DNA of 64,000 bases from Nocardiopsis sp. FR4 (GCF_009830945.1 NZ_ML776454.1:125240-189239), one strand, 5' to 3'. Positions 1-9,053 are shown, numbered from the stretch's first letter. The notes: generated by a model from the sequence alone, not told the origin. A program made the numbers and translations.

Positions 1-2
1 AG

Positions 3-1466
3 CCCGAGCCCGAGCCCGCTCCCTCCCCGGAGTCCGAGCCCACCGCCCAGAGCGAGTCCTCCGCCGGCGGCCCGACCACGTCGGTGACCATGCCGGCCCT
101 GGGTGAGAGCGTCACCGAGGGGACCGTCACCCAGTGGCTGAAGAGCGTCGGCGACACCGTAGAGGTGGACGAGCCGCTCCTGGAGGTCTCCACCGACAAG
201 GTGGACACCGAGATCCCCTCGCCGGTCGCGGGTGTGCTCACCAAGATCCTCGTCCAGGAGGACGAGACCGTGGAGATCGGCGCGGAGATCGCCGTCATCG
301 GCGGCACCGGTGACGAGCCCCCGGCCACCTCCGAGGCCCCGGCCCCGCCGAGCGCCGAGCCCAGCCCCGAGCCCGCCGCGGAGGAGCCGCAGCCCGAGCC
401 CGAGCCCGCCGCGGAGGAGCCGCAGCCCGAGCCCGAGCCCGCCCCCGCGGCGGACCAGCGCGAGGAGGAGGGCCCGTCGGTGGACATCGGCACCCTCAGC
501 GGTACCGGCCGCGCCTCGGGCACCGACGCCGGCACCGAGGCGTACGTGACGCCGCTGGTGCGCAAGCTCGCCGCCGAGCACGGTGTGGACCTGGGCAGGG
601 TCAGGGGCACCGGTGTGGGCGGGCGCGTGCGCAAGCAGGACGTCCTGAAGGCCGCCGAGGAGCAGAAGGCCGCCGCCGCGCGCGCCGCCGCCCCGGCCCC
701 GTCCTCCACCCCGAGCAAGGTCGCCGACGACTCCTCGCTGCGCGGACGCACCGAGAAGCTCACCCGCCTGCGCCTGTCCATCGCGGACCGCATGGTGGAG
801 TCGCTGCACGTCTCGGCCACGACCACGCAGGTCATCGAGGTGGACGTCACCAGGATCGCCCGTCTGCGCGAGCAGGCCGCCGACCGCTTCGCCGAGCGCG
901 AGGGCATCACGCTGGACTTCTTCCCGTTCTTCGCGCTGGCCGCGGTGGAGGCCCTGCGCAAGCACCCCAAGCTCAACGCGGTGGTCGACAGCGACAAGCA
1001 GGAGGTCACCTACCACGACGTGGAGAACCTCGGAGTGTCGGTGGACACCGAGCGCGGGCTGCTGGCCCCGGTGGTCAAGGAGGCGGGCAAGCTCAACCTG
1101 AGCGGCCTGGCCCACCGGATCACCGACCTGACCGAGCGCGCCCACACGGGCAGGCTCGGGCCGGACGAGCTGGGCGGCGGTACGTTCACCATCGCCGAGA
1201 CCGGGTGCACCGGCGCGCTGTTCGGCACGCCGATCATCAACCAGCCGCAGGTGGCGATCCTGGGTACCGGCGCGGTCGTCAAGCGCCCCGTCGTGGTCGA
1301 GGACCCGGCCATGGGCGGTGAGGTGATCGCGGTGCGCTCGATGGTCTACCTGTCGCTGGCCCACGACCACCGCCTGATCGACAGCGCCGACGCAGGACGC
1401 TTCCTGCAGACGATCAAGGACCGCCTGGAGGAGGGCGCCTTCGAGGGCGATCTGGGCCTGTCCTAG
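3..1466 (+). CDS. sucB: Dihydrolipoamide acyltransferase (E2), 5' end outside window
   Basis: E2 core of a 2-oxoacid dehydrogenase complex: it accepts an acyl group on lipoyl-lysine and passes it to CoA in the cytosol. The frame is open to the window edge, where a Pro/Glu linker is read, so at least one earlier lipoyl domain probably lies upstream. Visible order, numbered from the GTG at 84: lipoyl domain with STDKVDTE (lipoyl Lys about 39), a Pro/Glu/Ala linker, an E3-binding domain from about 153 ([15 protein letters not shown]), and a catalytic domain ending in [14 protein letters not shown]. The catalytic His and Asp are present, but Ser stands where the usual HxxxDG motif has Gly. The 2-oxoglutarate form is favoured by actinomycete gene order with lipB-lipA; a pyruvate or shared E2 (DlaT) is possible. 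Confidence 0.9.
   Translation, partial: PEPEPAPSPESEPTAQSESSAGGPTTSVTMPALGESVTEGTVTQWLKSVGDTVEVDEPLLEVSTDKVDTEIPSPVAGVLTKILVQEDETVEIGAEIAVIGGTGDEPPATSEAPAPPSAEPSPEPAAEEPQPEPEPAAEEPQPEPEPAPAADQREEEGPSVDIGTLSGTGRASGTDAGTEAYVTPLVRKLAAEHGVDLGRVRGTGVGGRVRKQDVLKAAEEQKAAAARAAAPAPSSTPSKVADDSSLRGRTEKLTRLRLSIADRMVESLHVSATTTQVIEVDVTRIARLREQAADRFAEREGITLDFFPFFALAAVEALRKHPKLNAVVDSDKQEVTYHDVENLGVSVDTERGLLAPVVKEAGKLNLSGLAHRITDLTERAHTGRLGPDELGGGTFTIAETGCTGALFGTPIINQPQVAILGTGAVVKRPVVVEDPAMGGEVIAVRSMVYLSLAHDHRLIDSADAGRFLQTIKDRLEEGAFEGDLGLS
375..440. repeat. 33-bp perfect tandem repeat (two copies) in the E2 linker
   Basis: Two identical adjacent 33-bp units (375-407 and 408-440) encode [11 protein letters not shown] twice in the flexible linker between the lipoyl and E3-binding domains. 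Similar Pro-Glu sequence sits at the left window edge. In-frame expansion like this changes the length of the swinging arm without disturbing folded domains. Confidence 0.85.
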
Positions 1467-1538
1467 GCCGTGCCGTTTCGGACCTGCGCTCGGCCCCGGT
1501 CCGTTCACGGGACAGGGCCTCAGCAGCCGTGACACCGG

Positions 1539-1573
1539 CCGGGCCGGGTACCGCCGAGCGGTGCCCGGCCCGG
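1539..1573 (+). terminator. Hairpin after the E2 gene
   Basis: Arms 1539-1554 and 1558-1573 pair over 16 bp with one G-T wobble and a 3-nt loop, about 70 bp after the E2 stop. There is no good T-run, which is common for actinomycete terminators. The rest of 1467-1779 shows no gene I can support. Confidence 0.6.
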
Positions 1574-1779
1574 TGGCGTTCTCCGGCGGCCTCCCGCCGG
1601 ACACGCCCGATTTGACCTCAAGTGCTCTTGAGGTCTTAGCGTTGGTCTGCCAGAATCCACGGCGCGCCGCGCGGCTCGCTCCCACCGGGGCGGACCCGCG
1701 GTCCGGACGAGCCGCCCCGCGCGCCCGCCCGACGTGCCCGCCTGCCCGGGCCGAGACGGCACGACAAGCAAGGACCCTG

Positions 1780-2346
1780 ATGGACAAGCTTCGGATCGCG
1801 GTCATCCTCGCTGCCAACCGGCGGGGCCGCACCGGACCCGCCGTCTCCCGCTGGTTCGCGGAACTCGCCGTCAAGTACCCGGACCAGGACGTGGTGTTCG
1901 ACTTCCTGGACGTGGCGGAGATCGGCCCCGCCGACGGCCACGGCGGACCGATGGCCCCCGCCCCGGCGCGGACCGTGGCGGAGGCAGACGGGTACGTGGT
2001 GCTGACCCCGGAGTACAACCACGGCTACCCGGGAGAGCTCAAGAGCGCCATCGACGCCGCGCGCCGGGAGTGGTTCGGCAAGGCCGTGGGGTTCGTCTCC
2101 TACGGCGGGATGTCCGGCGGCCTGCGGGCGGTCGAGCAGCTGCGGCTGGTCTTCTCCGAGCTGCACACCGCGACGATCCGGGACACGGTGAGCCTGCACA
2201 ACGCCCAGGCGATGTTCGGCGAGGACGGCGAGCCCCTGGTGGACCTGGCGGCCTCGGAGGCGGCCGTGGAGCGGATGCTGCGCCAGCTGACCTGGTGGGC
2301 GCTGGCCCTGCGCGAGGCCCGCGAGCGCCGCCCCTACCCGGGTTAG
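1780..2346 (+). CDS. NADPH-dependent FMN reductase family protein
   Basis: A 188-residue flavodoxin-like protein expected to bind FMN and reduce it or quinone-like substrates with NAD(P)H in the cytosol. It begins MDKLRIAVILAANRRGRTG, the beta strand and phosphate-binding loop of the family, and carries the typical LTPEYNHGYPGELKSAID segment around residues 75-92 and a GFVSYGGMSGG segment near 105-116. The ATG at 1780 is chosen because AAGGA lies 6 nt upstream and the resulting length suits the family; the frame is open further upstream but that part has no family similarity. It is a single-gene unit followed by a strong terminator. The physiological substrate cannot be told from sequence. 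Confidence 0.85.
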   Translation: MDKLRIAVILAANRRGRTGPAVSRWFAELAVKYPDQDVVFDFLDVAEIGPADGHGGPMAPAPARTVAEADGYVVLTPEYNHGYPGELKSAIDAARREWFGKAVGFVSYGGMSGGLRAVEQLRLVFSELHTATIRDTVSLHNAQAMFGEDGEPLVDLAASEAAVERMLRQLTWWALALREARERRPYPG

Positions 2347-2388
2347 CCCGGCGGCGCGCCGGGACGGGGTGGAGCGGACCGGCGGGTG

Positions 2389-2420
2389 GACGGGGCGGTG
2401 CCTCGCGGCACCGCCCCGTC
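2389..2420 (+). terminator. Rho-independent terminator after the FMN reductase gene
   Basis: Perfect 14-bp stem (2389-2402 with 2407-2420), loop TCGC, followed by TTTCT. It ends the preceding gene's transcript. Confidence 0.85.
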
Positions 2421-2446
2421 TTTCTACCCCACCAATCACCATCCCC

Positions 2447-2464
2447 TGATGATCCCCATCATCA
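2447..2464. repeat. Inverted repeat TGATGAT-CCCC-ATCATCA
   Basis: Perfect 7-bp arms around CCCC in the 2421-2690 intergenic stretch. It is too short and AT-rich for a terminator in this genome and could be a regulator site for the next gene, about 230 bp downstream. The rest of that stretch holds an A-rich patch (2594-2616) and no gene I can support. Confidence 0.35.
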
Positions 2465-2690
2465 AAGGTCTGAGGTCGGGCGCGCGACAGCCAGCCCGAC
2501 GGCGCGTCGCCCACAGTAGCCCCGCGCTGACGCGGAGTTCCTGTCCCCACCTTCAAGGTAGAAGACCCGGGCTCCCCCGCGCAGCTCTTTCGCGGAAAAA
2601 GCAGAAGAAAAAACGGGTGGGTGGTCCAGGACACGCCTTTGGCCCCGCCCCGCGTGCGAGATACGGGGCGCTGGGGGTAGACCCTGGTTC

Positions 2691-3623
2691 ATGAGAGTGG
2701 CGATCACGGGGGCATCAGGACTCATCGGCAGGGCGCTGGAGGCGTCCCTGCTCGACGACGGGCACACGGTGGTGCGCATGGTGCGGCGCCTTCCGCGGGT
2801 CCAGCACACACCGGGTTTGGAGGAGGCGGAGTGGCGCCCCGAACAGGGGCGGGTGGACACGGTGGCCCTGCACGAGACCGACGCCGTGGTGCACCTGGCC
2901 GGGGCCCCGGTCGGCCCGGCGCTGTGGACCCGGCACCGGCGGGCGCTGATCCGGCGCAGCCGGGTGCGCGGCACCCGCACGCTGTGCCAGGCGCTGGCCG
3001 GCATGGACCGCCCGCCGCCGCGACTGCTGAGCGCGTCGGGGATGCACTACTACGGGGACACGGACGGGCGGACGGCCACCGAGGACAGTCCGCCGGGTAC
3101 GGGCTTCCTGGCCGGGGTGTGCCGGGACTGGGAGGAGGCCACCGCCCCGGCCGTCGAGGCGGGCCTGTCGGTGGCCCTCATGCGCACCTCGGTGGTCCTG
3201 GACCGCTCGGGCGGGATGCTGCGCCCCCTGCTTCCGCTGTACCGGGTGGGTCTGGGGGGACGCCTGGGGTCGGGGACGCAGTACATGAGCTGGATCGCCA
3301 TGCGCGACCACGTCGGGGCCCTCCGCTTCCTGCTGGAGCACCCCGAGATCACCGGGCCGGTGAACATGTGCGCCCCCGAGCCGGTGAGCAACGCCGACTT
3401 CACCCGGGCGCTGGGCCGCGCCCTGGGACGCCCGGCCTTCCTTCCCGTCCCGGCCACGGCGATGCGGGCGGCCCTGGGGGACTTCGCGGAGGAGACCGCG
3501 CTGATCGACCTCCGGGCGGTGCCCGAACGCCTCCTCAAGGCCGGTTATTCCTTCGCGCTCCCCACGATCGACCGTGCGCTATCCGACATCCTGGCCAGAC
3601 CCGTACCTTCCACCGGGGCGTAA
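2691..3623 (+). CDS. TIGR01777-family NAD(P)-dependent epimerase/oxidoreductase
   Basis: A 310-residue extended short-chain dehydrogenase-fold protein. It opens with MRVAITGASGLIGRAL, a Rossmann GxxGxxG motif at residues 7-13, and has the family segments LSASGMHYYGDTDG and MRTSVVLDRSGGML; the YYG tyrosine is the usual SDR catalytic position. The C-terminal FLPVPATAMRAALGD region is the conserved tail of this family. The reaction is not established for the family. A TAGACC hexamer 7 nt before the ATG could be a -10 giving a leaderless message. It lies 9 bp upstream of lipB and may be cotranscribed with it. Confidence 0.85.
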   Translation: MRVAITGASGLIGRALEASLLDDGHTVVRMVRRLPRVQHTPGLEEAEWRPEQGRVDTVALHETDAVVHLAGAPVGPALWTRHRRALIRRSRVRGTRTLCQALAGMDRPPPRLLSASGMHYYGDTDGRTATEDSPPGTGFLAGVCRDWEEATAPAVEAGLSVALMRTSVVLDRSGGMLRPLLPLYRVGLGGRLGSGTQYMSWIAMRDHVGALRFLLEHPEITGPVNMCAPEPVSNADFTRALGRALGRPAFLPVPATAMRAALGDFAEETALIDLRAVPERLLKAGYSFALPTIDRALSDILARPVPSTGA

Positions 3624-3632
3624 GGTGGATGT

Positions 3633-4337
3633 GTGAGTGATCTCGTTTACGCATGGCTGGGCGACACCCCCGTCCCGTACCACCAGGGCTGGGACCTGCA
3701 GAAGCGGCTCCACGAGCGCCGCGTCGCCGACGAGGTGGCCGACACCGTCCTGTTGCTGGAGCACGAACCCGTGTACACCGCGGGAAAGCGCACCGGGAGG
3801 TGGGATCGTCCCATCACCGACCCCGGTGCGCCCGTCGTGGACATCGACCGGGGCGGCAAGATCACCTGGCACGGCCCCGGTCAGCTGACGGTGTACCCCA
3901 TCGTCCGCCTGTCGGACCCCGTGGACGTGATCGCCTACGTCCGGATGCTGGAGGAGGCCATCCTGCGCACCATCGCGGAGTACGGCCTGACCGGCAAACG
4001 GGTGGAGGGACGCACCGGGGTGTGGCTGGAGGCCGATCCCGGACGCGGGCTGATCGAGCGCAAGGTGGCCGCCATCGGCTGCCGTATCGCCCGCGGGGTC
4101 GGTATGCACGGACTCGCGTTGAACTGCGACAATGACTTGTCGTGGTACGACCGGATCGTCCCGTGCGGGATCAGTGACGCCGGGACGACCTCGCTCTCCG
4201 CCGAGCTGGGGCGCGACGTGACCGTGGCCGACGTACGGCCGCGGATGGAGCGCCACCTGGCGGACGTCCTCGGTGCGGACGGTTACAGCCACACCGACGG
4301 CGCCGAGCTGCTCACCGGCGCCACCGCCCGTGGATGA
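3633..4337 (+). CDS. lipB: Lipoyl(octanoyl) transferase LipB
   Basis: Transfers octanoate from acyl carrier protein to the lipoyl-domain lysine of E2 and H proteins, the first step of protein lipoylation. The 234-residue protein has the RGGKITWHGPGQ motif at about 73-84, the catalytic Lys about 144 (RKVAAIG) and catalytic Cys about 178 (VPCGISDAG). The GTG start at 3633 follows AAGGTGGA. It sits directly upstream of lipA, which finishes the cofactor, and near the lipoylated E2 gene, so the region forms a lipoate module. Confidence 0.97.
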   Translation: MSDLVYAWLGDTPVPYHQGWDLQKRLHERRVADEVADTVLLLEHEPVYTAGKRTGRWDRPITDPGAPVVDIDRGGKITWHGPGQLTVYPIVRLSDPVDVIAYVRMLEEAILRTIAEYGLTGKRVEGRTGVWLEADPGRGLIERKVAAIGCRIARGVGMHGLALNCDNDLSWYDRIVPCGISDAGTTSLSAELGRDVTVADVRPRMERHLADVLGADGYSHTDGAELLTGATARG

Positions 4338-4433
4338 CACACCACACCATGAGCCAGTCCCCGCAGGGACACAGTGCCCCCACGAGGGGCGAGAGGGTCC
4401 CCGCCACGGGGCACGGAAGGGAACGGGTTCACG

Positions 4434-5387
4434 TTGACCATCGCTCCTGAGGGCCGCAAGCTGCTGCGCGTGGAGGCGCGCAACAGCGAGACCCCCATCG
4501 AGAAGAAGCCGCCGTGGATCAAGATCAAGGCGCACATGGGGCCCGAGTACACCGAGCTGCACTCGCTGGTCAAGAACGAGGGCCTGCACACGGTCTGCCA
4601 GGAGGCGGGCTGCCCCAACATCTACGAGTGCTGGGAGGACCGCGAGGCCACGTTCCTCATCGGCGGCGACCAGTGCACGCGGCGCTGCGACTTCTGCAAC
4701 ATCGCCACCGGCAAGCCCACCGCCCTGGACCGGATGGAGCCGACCAAGGTCGCCAACTCCGTGAAGACCATGGGCCTGCGCTACGCCACCATCACCGGTG
4801 TGGCCCGTGACGACCTGGAGGACGGCGGCGCCTGGCTGTACGCGGAGACCGTCCGCAAGATCCACGAGCTCAACCCGGGCACGGGCGTGGAGCTGCTGAT
4901 CCCCGACTTCAACGCCGACCCCGACCAGCTGGCCGAGGTGTTCGGCTCGCGGCCGGAGGTGCTCGCGCACAACGTCGAGACGGTGCCGCGGATCTTCAAG
5001 CGCATCCGCCCGGGCTTCCGCTACGAGCGCTCCCTGAAGGTGATCACCGAGGCGCGCGCGGACAACCTGGTCACCAAGTCGAACCTGATCCTGGGCATGG
5101 GCGAGACCCGTGAGGAGATCAGCGAGGCGATGCGCGACCTGTACGAGGCCGGGTGCGACCTGCTCACCATCACCCAGTACCTGCGCCCGTCCAAGCTGCA
5201 CCACCCGATCGACCGGTGGGTCAAGCCGGAGGAGTTCGTGGAGCTGGGCGAGGAGGCCGAGGAGATCGGCTTCGCCGGTGTCATGTCGGGTCCGCTGGTG
5301 CGCTCCTCCTACCGGGCGGGGCGCCTGTACAAGCAGGCCCGGGAGAAGCGGGACGCCGAGAACGCCGCCCTGGCGAACAACGCGTAG
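4434..5387 (+). CDS. lipA: Lipoyl synthase LipA (radical SAM)
   Basis: Inserts two sulfurs into protein-bound octanoyl chains to make the lipoyl cofactor. Both Fe-S cluster motifs are intact: the auxiliary-cluster cysteines [12 protein letters not shown] (55, 60, 66) and the radical [11 protein letters not shown] (81, 85, 88); the family's C-terminal RSSY is present. The TTG at 4434 is chosen because GGAAGGGAA lies about 10 nt upstream and [14 protein letters not shown] matches the beginning of actinomycete LipA; the frame is open 20 codons further up without a better start. The product is 317 residues. Confidence 0.96.
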   Translation: MTIAPEGRKLLRVEARNSETPIEKKPPWIKIKAHMGPEYTELHSLVKNEGLHTVCQEAGCPNIYECWEDREATFLIGGDQCTRRCDFCNIATGKPTALDRMEPTKVANSVKTMGLRYATITGVARDDLEDGGAWLYAETVRKIHELNPGTGVELLIPDFNADPDQLAEVFGSRPEVLAHNVETVPRIFKRIRPGFRYERSLKVITEARADNLVTKSNLILGMGETREEISEAMRDLYEAGCDLLTITQYLRPSKLHHPIDRWVKPEEFVELGEEAEEIGFAGVMSGPLVRSSYRAGRLYKQAREKRDAENAALANNA

Positions 5388-5417
5388 CGGGCTTTTCGCC
5401 TTAGTCGTGACCAACCT

Positions 5418-5445
5418 GGAACGGTGGCCCCCGGGCCACCGTTCC
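5418..5445 (+). terminator. Hairpin after lipA
   Basis: Perfect palindrome with 13-bp arms (5418-5430 and 5433-5445), effectively a short-loop hairpin, 30 bp after the lipA stop. It lacks a T-run. Confidence 0.65.
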
Positions 5446-5599
5446 TCATGTAGGGGCACGTCCACATATCCTGGTGAGCGCGGCGCACCGCTGGTGTCGC
5501 CGACCACACCCAGGTCGACCGCGAAGAGGAGGCAAGGCAGTCCAGGGGCCCAGCGGGTCCCCGCCGACCCGGCATCGGCGCGCGCTGCCTGAGAGCACG

Positions 5600-6319
5600 A
5601 TGGCGAAAAAGGGCTCACAGAACACCGCCAAGGGCACGGACGGGGCCGAGAAGCAGCCGGGCCGTCTCAAGCAGATCGGCATGGTCGCCAAGGTCGTCCA
5701 CCAGCAGAGCCCGCGCAGCATCCCGCTCGCGGTCGCCGTCGCGGTGGTCATCCTCACGGTCTTCGTCGTGATCGGCATCCTGACCGGGTCGTGGATCCTG
5801 TGGCCGCTGACCGGCCTGCCGATCGCCTTCCTGGTGGGCTTCATCATCTTCACCCGCTCGGCGCAGCGCGTGCAGTACAAGATCCTGGACGGACGCCTGG
5901 GCGCGGGGATGGCGATCCTGGACAACATGCGCGGCAACTGGGTGGTCGAGCCCGGTGTGGCGGCCAACAAGCAGATGGACGTGGTGCACCGCGTGGTGGG
6001 CCGCCCCGGCGTCATCCTGGTCGGCGAGGGCGACCCGAACCGCCTCAAGCCGCTGATCGCCGGTGAGAAGAAGCGCGTGGCGCGGGTGGCCCTGGACACC
6101 CCCATCTACGACATCAAGGTCGGCAACGGCGAGGACCAGGTGCCGATCTCCAAGCTCCAGCGCACGCTGGTCAAGCTGCCCCGCAACCTGGACAAGGCCG
6201 GGACCGCCGAGCTGAACTACCGCCTGCGCGCGCTGCCCGCCAAGATGCAGATGCCCAAGGGCCCCATGCCCAAGGGCGCCAAGCTGCCCCGGGGTATGCG
6301 CGGCCAGATGGGCGGCTGA
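5600..6319 (+). CDS. DUF4191 family membrane protein
   Basis: A 239-residue actinobacterial protein of unknown function. After a charged N-terminus it has two adjacent membrane helices (about residues 41-62 and 65-86, IPLAVAVAVVILTVFVVIGI and WPLTGLPIAFLVGFIIF) and then a cytosolic domain with GRPGVILVGEGD. The tail is rich in Lys, Met and Pro (KMQMPKGPMPKGAKLP). The gene keeps its place between lipA and glnA seen in other actinomycetes. ATG at 5600. Confidence 0.85.
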   Translation: MAKKGSQNTAKGTDGAEKQPGRLKQIGMVAKVVHQQSPRSIPLAVAVAVVILTVFVVIGILTGSWILWPLTGLPIAFLVGFIIFTRSAQRVQYKILDGRLGAGMAILDNMRGNWVVEPGVAANKQMDVVHRVVGRPGVILVGEGDPNRLKPLIAGEKKRVARVALDTPIYDIKVGNGEDQVPISKLQRTLVKLPRNLDKAGTAELNYRLRALPAKMQMPKGPMPKGAKLPRGMRGQMGG

Positions 6320-6347
6320 GACCGCCCGCCCTCCTCACGCGACAGCG

Positions 6348-6379
6348 GGGGCCGTCGCACCGTACGGTGCGACGGCCCC
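6348..6379. terminator. Bidirectional terminator between convergent genes
   Basis: Perfect 14-bp stem (6348-6361 with 6366-6379) and GTAC loop between the DUF4191 gene (plus) and the XRE gene (minus). It can serve both strands. Confidence 0.8.
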
Positions 6380-6393
6380 GTGGTGTACGCGGC

Positions 6394-6618
6394 TCACTCG
6401 GGTTCGTAGCCGAGCAGGTCACCGGGCTGGCAGCGCAGTTCCCGGCACAGGGCGGCCAGGGTGGAGAAGCGGATCGCCCGTGCCCGGTCGTTCTTGAGCA
6501 CCGACAGGTTGACCACCGTCACGCCGACCCGCTCCGCGAGCTGGGTCAGGGTCATCCCGCGTTCGGCCAGGAGCCGGTCCAGGTGCACCCGGATCCCGTC
6601 GTCCTCCTCCGGCGGCAT
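6394..6618 (-). CDS. Small XRE-family transcriptional regulator
   Basis: A 74-residue Cro/CI-type helix-turn-helix protein that is almost all DNA-binding domain. The HTH covers about residues 18-60, with LAERGMTLTQLAERVGVT as helices 1-2 and NLSVLKNDRARAIRFSTLAA as the recognition region, ending in the YozG-like CQPGDLLGYEPE. Its start overlaps the stop of the DUF2975 gene, so the two are translationally coupled. XRE/DUF2975 pairs are a recurrent arrangement; the regulator probably represses its own operon through the palindromes at 7284-7313. Confidence 0.88.
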   Translation of the reverse strand: MPPEEDDGIRVHLDRLLAERGMTLTQLAERVGVTVVNLSVLKNDRARAIRFSTLAALCRELRCQPGDLLGYEPE

Positions 6619-7271
6619 CAGACCAGCCCCCTGGTGTCCTCACGCAGTCGGGCGCCCCCGCGGAAGACCTCCGCGAGCGCGACCAGGACCAGGCCGGCGA
6701 AGACGTGGGTGAGCGAGAGGGTGTTTCCCCCCGGAACACCCAGCGTGAAGAGGAAACCGTCCCCACCGAGGGCCCTGGACCACAGGTTCCCCTCGCAGAG
6801 CATCCTGACCAGGGGAACGAGCACCGAGCCCGCCAGGACCGTGAGCGCGACGGTGTAGACCCGGCGCACGTTGGCGGGGACGAAGGGGTCCCCCGCCCGC
6901 AGGCTCCGGGCGAGGGGCCAAAGCGCCGCCAGCACCACGAGGGCGGCCGCGCCGCCGAGCAGGCCGGGGGCCGCGAGCAGGCACCGCTCCAGGAGGGTGG
7001 GGTCGTGGAAGACCAGGCGCATGGTCCCGGTCGGCGCCGCCTCGTAGTCCTCGTCCGCGGTGGCCGCGTCGGGCCGGGGCCCGGAGGCCCCCTCCGGTAC
7101 CCGCACGGTGATGCTGTCGGGCACCGTCCCGCCGCTCGCCGGCAGCAGCGAGGCGGTCCAGGCCAGGGCGACGAGCATACCGAGACCGACGAACACGATG
7201 CCGAGTCCGAGCAGGAGCCGCAGAATGACGTCGTCGCTCCGACTCCAGCGGACGTGGTACCACCTGGACAT
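6618..7271 (-). CDS. DUF2975 family membrane protein
   Basis: A 217-residue integral membrane protein of unknown function with four predicted helices: one near the N-terminus (LLLGLGIVFVGLGMLVALAW), one at APGLLGGAAALVVLAALWPL, one at VALTVLAGSVLVPLVRML and one near the C-terminus at THVFAGLVLVALAEVF. The SLRAGDPFVPANVRRV loop between helices 2 and 3 is characteristic. The ATG at 7271 is preferred over an in-frame start 15 codons upstream because AAAGGGTG precedes it and the upstream codons overlap the palindromic operator. First gene of a two-gene unit with the XRE regulator. Confidence 0.82.
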   Translation of the reverse strand: MSRWYHVRWSRSDDVILRLLLGLGIVFVGLGMLVALAWTASLLPASGGTVPDSITVRVPEGASGPRPDAATADEDYEAAPTGTMRLVFHDPTLLERCLLAAPGLLGGAAALVVLAALWPLARSLRAGDPFVPANVRRVYTVALTVLAGSVLVPLVRMLCEGNLWSRALGGDGFLFTLGVPGGNTLSLTHVFAGLVLVALAEVFRGGARLREDTRGLV

Positions 7272-7283
7272 GACACACCCTTT

Positions 7284-7313
7284 GCTTATCGATTTTCGAT
7301 AATAACGATAAGC
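7284..7313 (-). promoter_or_regulatory. Candidate XRE operator upstream of the DUF2975-XRE operon
   Basis: A very AT-rich 30-bp island with two nested inverted repeats: TTATCGA-TTT-TCGATAA (7286-7302), and an outer pair GCTTATCG (7284-7291) with CGATAAGC (7306-7313). The TTATCG/CGATAA half-site thus occurs three times. It lies 13 bp before the start codon, where a bound repressor would block transcription. Binding by the small XRE protein is inference from position. Confidence 0.5.
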
Positions 7314-7499
7314 CACGGCCTGTCATGTCAGGTCCCGCCGAGTCGGGCCCCGTCGTGTGTGGTTTCCCCAGGTACGCGACTCAGTCCTCACACGGCCGCG
7401 GACGCCCTGGAACGGATGACGGCTCACTCCGGCACGGCCGCCGCCGGACGCCGACCCGGCGTCTCCCCCCTTCCGGGGAGCCACCGGAGCGACGCGCGG

Positions 7500-8909
7500 T
7501 CAATCGCAGGGGACGGTGTCCTCGGCGGCGGAGGTGGCGCCCAGGGCGGCCAGGGGGTCCTGCTCCCCGCCGCTCTCGCCGCTTCGGCCGTCACCGCCGG
7601 GAACGCCCTCCCAGTCCTGTCCCATCACCAGCTCCAGCTCCCCGCCGAGACCGGGGACCTCCTCCAGCTGAGCGGCGGCGAGCACCGAGGCGAGCTCCTC
7701 CGCGTGCGGGCGCTGCCCCGGACCGTGGTAGACCGTGGTGTCGGCGGGCCGGCGCTCGCCGGGATTCCCGGTCCCGGTGACGACGAACCCGTGGTCGTTG
7801 ACCAGGATCTGCCCGACCGCGGCGGCGAGGCCGTTCCGGCCGGTGCCGTTGAGCACCCGCACGGACACGTCCGCGGGCTCCACGGGCTCCTCCCCGGCGG
7901 ACGCGCCGCCGCCCTCACCCTCCTCCGCCTCCCCGTCCCCGGGCAGCACCTCGCCGGCGGCCACGGCGGCGAACAGCTCACCCGCCTCGGGCTGCTGGAG
8001 GTCCAGCTTCTGCGCGTTGAACCGCGACTCCGTGACCGGGGCCATCACCATGTTCATCCGGCTGAGGTCGACCTGGCGCATGGCGATGGCCAGCTCGGCC
8101 ATCTTGTCCACGCTGAGCCCGTCGTCGGTCACCATGCTGTCGGTGACCGAGCCCAGGAAGTCGTAGAGCGTGGCGGGGCTGGCCAGCACCTTGCCGCTGG
8201 TGACCTCGCGCAGCAGGGCGCCGATCAGCCGCTGCTGGCTCTGGATGCGGCCCATGTCGTTGCCGTACTCGGTGCTGTCGCGCGACCGGGCCAGGCCGAG
8301 CGCCTGCTCCCCGTCGAGGGTCTGCACGCCCGCCTCCAGCTGGAGGTGGGCCTTGGGGTCGTCGAGCGGCTCGGGGATGCACAGCTCGACGCCGCCGACG
8401 GTGTCGACGATGTTCTCGAACCCCGCGAAGTCCACCATCACCATGTGGTCCAGGTGGATGTCGGTGGTGCTCTCCACGGTGTTGCCCAGGCAGTCCAGGC
8501 CGCCGTACATCATGGAGTGGTTGATCTGGTCGAACCCGCCCCGCCACCCGGAGGAGTCCCCCACCGGGTCGCACCGGGGGATGTCCACGATCAGGTCGCG
8601 GGGCAGGTTCACCATGGTCACCGCGCCCCTGTCCACGTCGACGTTCACGATGACCAGCACGTCGGGGCGGTTGCCCTCGGACTCGGTGTCCACGCCCAGC
8701 AGCAGGATGTTGTGGATACCTTCCACTTGAACGGGCCGGTCACCCCAGGCGTCGGTGTTGACCTCCTCGGTGTCGATGCTCAGGGCGTCGCGGTAGCCCG
8801 CGTAGACGGCCAGGCTCGCCGCGATGAGCAGGCCGGTCACCCCACACGCCGCCCACTGGCCGGGGGTCATCCTCCCGGCGCGGGCCGAGGACACGTTTCT
8901 GGTAGCCAA
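7500..8909 (-). CDS. LytR-CpsA-Psr (LCP) family ligase, paralogue 1
   Basis: LCP enzymes attach anionic or capsular polymers from lipid carriers to peptidoglycan on the outer face of the membrane. One N-terminal anchor helix (MTPGQWAACGVTGLLIAASLAVYAG) is followed by the LCP domain with NILLLGVDTE, TMVNLPRDLIVDIPRCD, FDQINHSMMYGG and the EQALGLARSRDSTEYGNDMGR arginine motif. A C-terminal LytR_C-like domain begins at VSVRVLNGTGRNGLA. The start is uncertain: TTG 8909 (469 residues, AGG nearby) matches the paralogue's layout; an in-frame GTG at 8984 would add 25 residues. The paralogue directly upstream suggests an old tandem duplication. Confidence 0.88.
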   Translation of the reverse strand: MATRNVSSARAGRMTPGQWAACGVTGLLIAASLAVYAGYRDALSIDTEEVNTDAWGDRPVQVEGIHNILLLGVDTESEGNRPDVLVIVNVDVDRGAVTMVNLPRDLIVDIPRCDPVGDSSGWRGGFDQINHSMMYGGLDCLGNTVESTTDIHLDHMVMVDFAGFENIVDTVGGVELCIPEPLDDPKAHLQLEAGVQTLDGEQALGLARSRDSTEYGNDMGRIQSQQRLIGALLREVTSGKVLASPATLYDFLGSVTDSMVTDDGLSVDKMAELAIAMRQVDLSRMNMVMAPVTESRFNAQKLDLQQPEAGELFAAVAAGEVLPGDGEAEEGEGGGASAGEEPVEPADVSVRVLNGTGRNGLAAAVGQILVNDHGFVVTGTGNPGERRPADTTVYHGPGQRPHAEELASVLAAAQLEEVPGLGGELELVMGQDWEGVPGGDGRSGESGGEQDPLAALGATSAAEDTVPCD

Positions 8910-9053
8910 GAGGCACCTGCGATCGGTATGGGACAGGGTCGGGTCCGGTCGCAAGGTCAGGGTGCGCCACACGCACAGCGGCACGGACGTAACGGCCGGA
9001 TGCTACCGGAAGGTACGTAACGTGTCAGATCGCCATCGAACGCCGTCCCGGGG

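Noticed and set aside
3579..5618. 679-codon minus-strand open frame over lipB and lipA
   Set aside because: It lies opposite two certain genes, has low-complexity Gly/Arg/Val composition and no domain; such shadows are expected at this GC content. The same applies to the long frames opposite glnA (11145-12866), the amylase (16179-18359) and the LuxR regulator (20058-23600).
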